This document shows, piece after piece, positions 45,897-51,468 of a DNA stretch of 51,468 nt. A program made the translations under genes and the position numbers. The notes below the pieces were generated by a model that made no database searches, had not been told where the DNA came from, and saw only the letters and a list, made by a program, of their open reading frames with translations. Numbering within the stretch: the first letter of the stretch is position 1; every line of letters begins with the position of its first letter. This stretch comes from Flavobacteriaceae bacterium CP2B (lineage in GTDB: Bacteria > Bacteroidota > Bacteroidia > Flavobacteriales > Flavobacteriaceae): assembly GCA_001683825.1 (NCBI GenBank), contig LXTR01000032.1, forward strand, positions 1 through 51,468. Direction: 5' to 3'.

Positions 45897-48665
45897 ATGT
45901 CTTCAGTTTTGCAGGAACCCAGGGCGGAACCTCCTCCCACGAGGCGCACAACAAAGCTTTCCGCCCCTCCACACCACCCTGGAGAAACCTGGATGTACCG
46001 CGTATTTAACCGGGAAAATCCCGGAAGTTGGCAATATCAGGGTGCTAAAATCGTTAGAGCATTAGCTAAACCAAACTTTTTAGTGGAAACACTACTGAAT
46101 ACCCCCCTATTTCAGCAAATCCCAGTACCGATTGCCAATTTCGATACGCGGCTCCGCCTGCGCGCTCATACCGATGCCTGGGCCAGGGAGTTACACGGTG
46201 CCGGCGAAGACCTGATAGGGCAATCTATAGAAGAACTCCTCCCCTTATTGGGCCCAATCCTCAAAGAATCCCTGCTGGAGTGCCTAAAGACCCAGAAACT
46301 TGCAACCCGCGATGCGCACTGCTACCAACAAGCAGATGGCAGCTTTAACTGGGTCCAATGGAAAGTCAGCCCCTGGCGACATCCCGAAGGTGCCACAGGC
46401 GGGGTACTCCTGGTCCTGGAATTCCTCAACGAACAGAAACGGCGTGAAGCCCTCCTCGAGAAATCCCAACAAGTAGCCCGTATCGGTGGGTGGGAAGTGG
46501 ACCTGATCAACAACCACCTGTACTGGTCGGCGATGACCCGGGTCATCCACGAAGTGGACCCTGACTATAAGCCCAGTCTGGAACAGGGCATCAATTTTTA
46601 TAAAGCTGGAAAGGACCGTGAAGAAGTCAGCTATCTCATCAGCCGGGCCTTGAGCGATGGCACTCCATGGGACACAGAACTCAGGATTATCACAGCCAAA
46701 GGAAGAGAAATATGGGTACGCGCGAAAGGGGAGGCCGAATTCGTTAACGGGCAAGCGGTACGCCTTTTTGGCACCTTCCAGGACATCGATGCCAAAAAGG
46801 TAGCGGAATTAAAGTCAAAAACCGCCACAGAGCGTCTCGCGCTCGCAACCAATGGGGCCCAAGTTGGGATCTGGGACTACGACCTGGCTTCGGGCGATCT
46901 TATCTGGGACGACAATATGTTCAGGCTTTACGGGATCACCAAAGATGCCTTCCCGGGAATATACGAAGCGTGGAAAGCCACGGTACACCCGGAAGACCAG
47001 GAACCCACCGAAAAGGAAACACAACGGGCTTTGGACGGGAAAAAGGATTTTGACACCCGGTTCAGGATCATCCTGCCTTCCGGAGAAACCCGGTATATCC
47101 GGGCCAAGGCCATTGTACAAAAAAACAAGGCCGGGGTGCCTATCAAAATGACCGGCACCAATTGGGATATCACGGAAAGCATGGTCGCCCAGGAGAAATA
47201 CCGGAAAGTTTCCGAGCGTCTGAATGTGGCCACAGGCGCCTCCCGCATCGGGATCTGGGAATACAATTTTGACACCCGTGAAGTATACTGGGACGACAAT
47301 ACCTACGCCATTTATGAGCTGCACCGCGAGGCAGGCATCGACCTGGCTTCCTATTGGATGAGCGTCTTACACCCCCAAGACCTGGAGCAAACCAGGGTTA
47401 CCATTTCAAAAGCCATCAAAAAGTCGCCGGACGTCAACCTGGAAATCCGGTTGGAATTGCCCGGAAATAAAAAGAAGTATGTAAAAGTCACCGGGCACTT
47501 TATAAGGGATGATAAAGGGTGGGCCACCAAAATCATCGGGACCATCCTGGACATTACCGAGCTTAAAACAGCCCGGCTGGAATTGCTGCGGAATGAAGAA
47601 TCCTTCTCCGGGGCATTTGACAATTCTTCCATAGGGATGGCCCTGGTAGACCCAAAGGGCCACTGGCTCAGGGTAAACAAGAGTATTTGTAAAAGCCTGG
47701 GGTACTCCAAAGAAGAATTGTTGCAGTGCACCTTCCAGGACATCACCCATCCGGACGACCTGGGCAAAGACCTGAAACTCCTACAGGAAGTGGTCAGGGG
47801 AAAGCGCAATTCCTACCAGATTGAAAAGCGCTACTTTCGTAAAGACGGGCAACTGGTCTACGCGATCCTGACCGTAACCGCCGTCTATGACATTTCCCAG
47901 AAACTCTCGCATTTCATATCCCAGATCCTCGATATTACCCCCTGGAGGACCGCGGAGAACCGTTTAAAACAACTGGTGGAGGTCACCCTGGGACAGAACG
48001 AAAGCCTATTGAATTTTGCGCATATCGTGTCTCATAACCTCCGTTCACATGCTACCAACATGACTATGCTCACCAACTTCCTCCAGGTAGAAACCGACGT
48101 GGCGGAAAGGCATCATATAGTGGAAATGCTCGGGAAGGCTTCTGATGGCCTTAACGAGACGGTGCAACATTTGAATGACGTGGTACAGGTGAAAACCTCG
48201 GCTGGGGAAAAGCTCGTTTCCGTTGACTTGAAAGAGGCGACCATCAAGGTCAAGAACAACCTCCTGGCGATGATCCGTGAGTGCCAGGCCGACTGCCAAA
48301 TCAATATCCCCCGCGACCACAGAACAACTGTGGTGCCTGCCTACCTGGACAGTGTATTGCTCAACTTGTTTACCAACGCCATTAAATACCGCGATGTTGG
48401 CAGGCCCTTAAAATTGCGGATAAGTTCCCGCAGGGAAGCGGGCTACATCAGGCTGGAATTCAAGGACAACGGCCAGGGGATAGACCTTGAAAGGTACGGC
48501 GACAAATTGTTCGGCATGTACAAAACCTTCCACCAGCATAAGGATGCCAAAGGCATAGGCCTGTTTATCACCAAGAACCAAATCGAGGCCATGGAGGGTA
48601 AAATAGCGGTAGAAAGCCAACCGGGAAAAGGAACCACTTTTATCGTATTCCTCAAGGAAGCGTAA
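45897..48665 (+). CDS. Soluble multi-PAS sensor histidine kinase
   Basis: The 922-residue protein has about five PAS/PAC units between residues 75 and 690 (for example RIGGWEVDL, VGIWDYDLASGDLIWDD, IGIWEYNFDTREVYWDD, SSIGMALVDPKGHWLRVN), then a phospho-acceptor helix with H713 in AHIVSHNLRSHATN and an ATPase domain (LFTNAIKYR N-box, DNGQGIDL, GIGLFITKNQIEAMEGKI). No membrane segment or signal peptide is seen, so it senses cytoplasmic or membrane-diffusible signals. The receiver gene follows after 12 bases. Confidence 0.93.
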   Translation: MSSVLQEPRAEPPPTRRTTKLSAPPHHPGETWMYRVFNRENPGSWQYQGAKIVRALAKPNFLVETLLNTPLFQQIPVPIANFDTRLRLRAHTDAWARELHGAGEDLIGQSIEELLPLLGPILKESLLECLKTQKLATRDAHCYQQADGSFNWVQWKVSPWRHPEGATGGVLLVLEFLNEQKRREALLEKSQQVARIGGWEVDLINNHLYWSAMTRVIHEVDPDYKPSLEQGINFYKAGKDREEVSYLISRALSDGTPWDTELRIITAKGREIWVRAKGEAEFVNGQAVRLFGTFQDIDAKKVAELKSKTATERLALATNGAQVGIWDYDLASGDLIWDDNMFRLYGITKDAFPGIYEAWKATVHPEDQEPTEKETQRALDGKKDFDTRFRIILPSGETRYIRAKAIVQKNKAGVPIKMTGTNWDITESMVAQEKYRKVSERLNVATGASRIGIWEYNFDTREVYWDDNTYAIYELHREAGIDLASYWMSVLHPQDLEQTRVTISKAIKKSPDVNLEIRLELPGNKKKYVKVTGHFIRDDKGWATKIIGTILDITELKTARLELLRNEESFSGAFDNSSIGMALVDPKGHWLRVNKSICKSLGYSKEELLQCTFQDITHPDDLGKDLKLLQEVVRGKRNSYQIEKRYFRKDGQLVYAILTVTAVYDISQKLSHFISQILDITPWRTAENRLKQLVEVTLGQNESLLNFAHIVSHNLRSHATNMTMLTNFLQVETDVAERHHIVEMLGKASDGLNETVQHLNDVVQVKTSAGEKLVSVDLKEATIKVKNNLLAMIRECQADCQINIPRDHRTTVVPAYLDSVLLNLFTNAIKYRDVGRPLKLRISSRREAGYIRLEFKDNGQGIDLERYGDKLFGMYKTFHQHKDAKGIGLFITKNQIEAMEGKIAVESQPGKGTTFIVFLKEA

Positions 48666-48677
48666 AAAACCAACGAC

Positions 48678-49082
48678 ATGAAAAAATTAGAAACCTGCTG
48701 CATCATAGACGACGATCCCATTTTCATCTACGGCACCAAACGGGTGATCAGGGATATGGACCTGGCCGGGGAAGTAATCGTATTCAACAATGGGCAACAA
48801 GCCGCAGACGCGTTTTTATTGTTGGCACAGTCGGGACAGCGCTTTCCCCAGATCATCTTTCTGGACCTGAATATGCCGATTCTGGATGGATGGAACTTTC
48901 TGGAATACTTCAGGGACCTGACGGATGGCCACGAATGCACCACTTCCATCTACGTCATGAGTTCTTCCATAGACCCCCGTGATATGGAGCGTGTTAAATC
49001 CTATCCGATGGTGGCCGAGTATCTGTTAAAGCCCATGAGTCCGGCCGAATTAACGAAGATATTGCACCTGGTCACCCGCTAG
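48678..49082 (+). CDS. Single-domain response regulator
   Basis: The 134-residue protein is a lone CheY-like receiver: acidic pocket IIDDDP (residues 9-14), phospho-acceptor D63 in IIFLDLNMPILDGW, Ser/Thr near MSSSID, and K118 in LLKPMSP. It has no output domain, so it acts by protein contact or relays phosphate onward. It lies directly behind the PAS kinase, its obvious partner. Confidence 0.93.
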   Translation: MKKLETCCIIDDDPIFIYGTKRVIRDMDLAGEVIVFNNGQQAADAFLLLAQSGQRFPQIIFLDLNMPILDGWNFLEYFRDLTDGHECTTSIYVMSSSIDPRDMERVKSYPMVAEYLLKPMSPAELTKILHLVTR

Positions 49083-49087
49083 GGAGG

Positions 49088-50500
49088 TCACCTTTGCCCC
49101 GGGCTGAAATCATCGGGGGCATTCCTGGGCAGGTTTTGCGTCCCTGCCTGTCCCGAGTCATTATACACCTCCCACTCCGAAAAGGTATATACCGGGTTCC
49201 CGTATTCCACGAAGGCTTTTCTCTGGGCGCGCCCATCTTCAAATTCATGGTTGGTCCCCGAACCGTCTTCCCCTATGACCCCAAATAGATCCACTACCTG
49301 TCCGAAGGGGTCAACCAGTGCTATCGTATCATCCCCATTAGAATCTGCAGGCCCGTTACTGCCTGCTTCCAGGTCCGGGGGAAAACCATAGGCAGCCTCA
49401 AAGGCAATGGCATCTGCCGCGATGAGCAGGGTGCTTTTAGGTGCTATCCGCAAACCGCTAAGGTCCAGGGTACTGCTCACCGTTGTCTGGTCATTGGTAT
49501 ACCGCCTTAAAACCCACTGGTTCAGGGAAAGCTCCTCTGCCCCGGAATTAAACAATTCCACAAAACGGGCGTCGGCGTTGTTGTCCGGGTCGGCCAATTC
49601 AGAGATAAACAGGCGGTTGCTGCTTTGCACCATACCACCCCCGGGGCATCGTTCCCCCGAAAAATCCAGGTCGCCCGTATCCCGGATGACCAGCCCGTAG
49701 TCTTTGCCCTCCCTGCGCAGCACCCCGGTTGCGGTACCATTCCCCTCCGGCAACAGGGAAGGGCCAAAGCGGGCATACCCACTGTTGATGAGGTAGGCCA
49801 AATTCCCGTTGCAATCCTCCATTTCCCGCAGCACCTCTTCCCTGGGCGGGGCAAAGGCATTGCCCAGCTCCTCCTCGTTTAGCTGTATCTCCTGCAGGCG
49901 TACCAACGTATTCAGGAGGGAATCGTGGAGTTCGGCGACCGTGATTGGATAAGGTACCACCTCTGGCCCCTGCTCACAGGTCCAAAACAAGTGGCGGGCC
50001 ACCACGGGGGCTGGCAAGCGGCCTATACTAAGGTTGCCAAAGGCGGAGAAAGCCCCGCCCAGCTTGAAATGGGGCCCGCTTTTACCCAGGTAGAGCCCCC
50101 GGAGCTTTAGCAATACACGAGCCCCCGGGGGATAAAACAAATGGGATCCCCTGAGGTCCATCTCCAGTTGTACCCCCACCCGGGGCAGTGCCGGCCTGTC
50201 CTGTAAATACAGGCTCCCAAAGATATTCCCCGCCTCATCCGAAGAAACTACGTAGGCCTCTAAAAACAACTCCTCTTCTATTTTCATGGCCTTCCCCTCG
50301 TACCGGGCCAGGAGCCTTGAAAAGTCGATATTGGCGCTTCCGGCCGGAACACATTCCGCCCCCGGGGTTTTATACTCCCGGTCTCCCACGCAGCCCCCAA
50401 CCAGCAACAAGGCCGCCAGGAAAGCTACCCACCCATAGCCAGAGGAAGCATTGTTTCTCCGGGTTGCCAGGTGGTTTAGACAGGTTGTTTGCTTCATCAC
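49088..50500 (-). CDS. DUF5689 and lamin-tail-domain lipoprotein
   Basis: The 470-residue protein has a lipoprotein signal (lipobox LVGGC) and two recognisable parts: an N-terminal DUF5689 region (about 60-230, EELFLEAYVVSSDEAGNIFGSLYLQD and LNTLVRLQEIQL) and a C-terminal lamin-tail domain (about 300-420, NRLFISELADPDNNADARFVELFN and LIAADAIAFEAAYGF), a fold common in Bacteroidota surface proteins with nuclease or binding neighbours. It is probably surface-exposed. It starts 11 bases after the end of a TonB receptor gene, which suggests that the two work together at the outer membrane. Confidence 0.85.
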   Translation of the reverse strand: MMKQTTCLNHLATRRNNASSGYGWVAFLAALLLVGGCVGDREYKTPGAECVPAGSANIDFSRLLARYEGKAMKIEEELFLEAYVVSSDEAGNIFGSLYLQDRPALPRVGVQLEMDLRGSHLFYPPGARVLLKLRGLYLGKSGPHFKLGGAFSAFGNLSIGRLPAPVVARHLFWTCEQGPEVVPYPITVAELHDSLLNTLVRLQEIQLNEEELGNAFAPPREEVLREMEDCNGNLAYLINSGYARFGPSLLPEGNGTATGVLRREGKDYGLVIRDTGDLDFSGERCPGGGMVQSSNRLFISELADPDNNADARFVELFNSGAEELSLNQWVLRRYTNDQTTVSSTLDLSGLRIAPKSTLLIAADAIAFEAAYGFPPDLEAGSNGPADSNGDDTIALVDPFGQVVDLFGVIGEDGSGTNHEFEDGRAQRKAFVEYGNPVYTFSEWEVYNDSGQAGTQNLPRNAPDDFSPGQR

Positions 50501-50511
50501 CTGTAGATTCC

Positions 50512-51468
50512 TTAAAAGGCCAACGCCAGGTTCAGAAAAAAACTACGCCCGTAGCCATACCAGTATTTAGGGCCAAAAGAAGGAGACCCACTCAGCAGGT
50601 CTTGTTCCCATTGCCCGAAATTCCCGTTCCGGCTCTGTTCATACCCACCGGTTGGGTAACGCAGGTCAAACACGTTGGTAATACTGGCGAAAAAGCTCAG
50701 GTAGACCCCTTTGCGAAGCCATGATTTCCCCCCGGTAAGGTTGAGGAGGTAGACGCTTTGCAAGGGCCGTTGATCCAGCAGCTTCGCGACGCGTTCCGGG
50801 TTTGCGCCGGGAAATGGGAGGCCGCTGTCAGGGTCCAGGCGAAAACTACCGGTACGCGCTAGGACCGAGGGGCTTATATAGCTTCCGGCCAGGTAATTGG
50901 CGGTAACCCCCAGCCACCAATAGGCAGGGTCCCGGTATTCCAGGCCAAGGGAAAAGGCCTTTTGAGGGCCGGCTGACAAATGGTAGTCTTTGAGCATTGC
51001 CGGGCCCAGCGCCTCACTGCCTTCGGGGTTGATAAGGTCGTCTTCCAGGCCTGCCGTATCAAAATTTATCGTAACCAGGGGGTCACTGCCCACCCGGTAT
51101 TTCCCCAGTGACATTACCGCCGAAGCATTCAGGCTACTGGTGATCTCATACTCCAGGCCCAGCTCAACGCCCATGTGCAAATGGTCCAGGCCCGTGACGA
51201 CTTCCTGAACAAAATCGGACCCCAGGCCAGAATCCACAAAGAAAAAATGAATATCGGTCTTATCCATCATCCTCGTATAATAGGCCGTAAGCCGCCCTTT
51301 AAGGCCACGCATCCTCAGGTCATAATTGAATTCCAGTCCGCTCCAGTATTCACTTTGCAATCCCGGGACCTGTTGATGGCTTTCCCTGGGGTTTACAAAC
51401 ACATGCTTCAACAAGGGGGCATGGCGCCCGATTACCCCGTTAAGGCTCCACCAATGCCGCCCCCCCAA
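50512..51468 (-). CDS. TonB-dependent receptor, C-terminal part (cut by window end)
   Basis: Only the last 318 residues are visible; the gene begins beyond base 51468. The strands (RGLKGRLTAYYTRMMDKTDI, SLNASAVMSLGKYRVG, AFSLGLEYRDPAYWWLGVTAN, VYLSFFASITNVFDLRYPTGGYEQ) and the terminal RSFFLNLALAF, ending in Phe, mark a TonB receptor barrel. The downstream DUF5689/lamin-tail lipoprotein is probably its partner. Confidence 0.85.
   Translation of the reverse strand: MGGRHWWSLNGVIGRHAPLLKHVFVNPRESHQQVPGLQSEYWSGLEFNYDLRMRGLKGRLTAYYTRMMDKTDIHFFFVDSGLGSDFVQEVVTGLDHLHMGVELGLEYEITSSLNASAVMSLGKYRVGSDPLVTINFDTAGLEDDLINPEGSEALGPAMLKDYHLSAGPQKAFSLGLEYRDPAYWWLGVTANYLAGSYISPSVLARTGSFRLDPDSGLPFPGANPERVAKLLDQRPLQSVYLLNLTGGKSWLRKGVYLSFFASITNVFDLRYPTGGYEQSRNGNFGQWEQDLLSGSPSFGPKYWYGYGRSFFLNLALAF

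Overview
The window reads as a chromosomal segment of a Flavobacteriaceae bacterium (Bacteroidota), probably a marine, moderately GC-rich lineage of the Robiginitalea/Muricauda type; the genus cannot be fixed from sequence alone. The support is Bacteroidota-type families (two-domain TonB receptors with a carboxypeptidase-regulatory-like plug extension, DUF4270, DUF5689, SusC-like C-termini ending in Phe), alpha2-type glycyl-tRNA synthetase, the atpD-atpC pair on its own, Bacteroidota promoter boxes of the TAnnTTTG type, and little Shine-Dalgarno signal. Several genes appear to start at TTG.

Layout. 1-6 kb: a secreted or surface GH5-like glycosidase and a lipoprotein amidohydrolase that are both cut off at one junction near 1,410, then a small exported protein, a kelch-repeat protein and a Tat-exported Gfo/Idh/MocA oxidoreductase. 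6-13 kb: a DUF4349 lipoprotein, a PLP decarboxylase fused to a GNAT acetyltransferase, an exported PAP2 phosphatase, an ArsR regulator with matching operators, an SRPBCC protein, a diiron metallo-beta-lactamase-fold protein and an AraC regulator. 13-19 kb is the accessory part: a membrane protein that looks like a bacterial TM-STING without a neighbouring CD-NTase, followed by two copies of a composite hairpin repeat block (14.44-15.00 and 17.78-18.30 kb) that bracket an AT-richer four-gene module (Crp/Fnr regulator, SnoaL-like, unknown, SRPBCC). 19-33.6 kb is conserved housekeeping: atpC-atpD, a large TonB receptor, glmS, DUF4270, a GT5-like protein, and on the other strand panC-panD-flippase-alpha/beta hydrolase, then radA. 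35-51 kb: tas-like aldo/keto reductase, exodeoxyribonuclease III, an outer-membrane protein with a TonB receptor, glyS, a coiled-coil protein, comF, an Ig-like lipoprotein, nitrilase and ankyrin proteins, a multi-PAS histidine kinase with its response regulator, and a DUF5689/lamin-tail lipoprotein behind a TonB receptor that runs off the window end.

How the genes work together. Clear functional groupings are F1 ATP synthase (atpD, atpC), the pantothenate branch (panC plus panD gives beta-alanine and joins it to pantoate), cell-wall precursor supply (glmS), DNA repair (radA, xth), a phosphorelay pair (PAS kinase and receiver), and two exported nutrient-acquisition pairs (TonB receptor plus partner). 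The most unusual content is the orphan STING-like protein and the duplicated repeat blocks next to it; the STING call rests on motif and topology matching by eye and needs a structure or profile comparison. No rRNA, tRNA, CRISPR array or transposase gene was seen.
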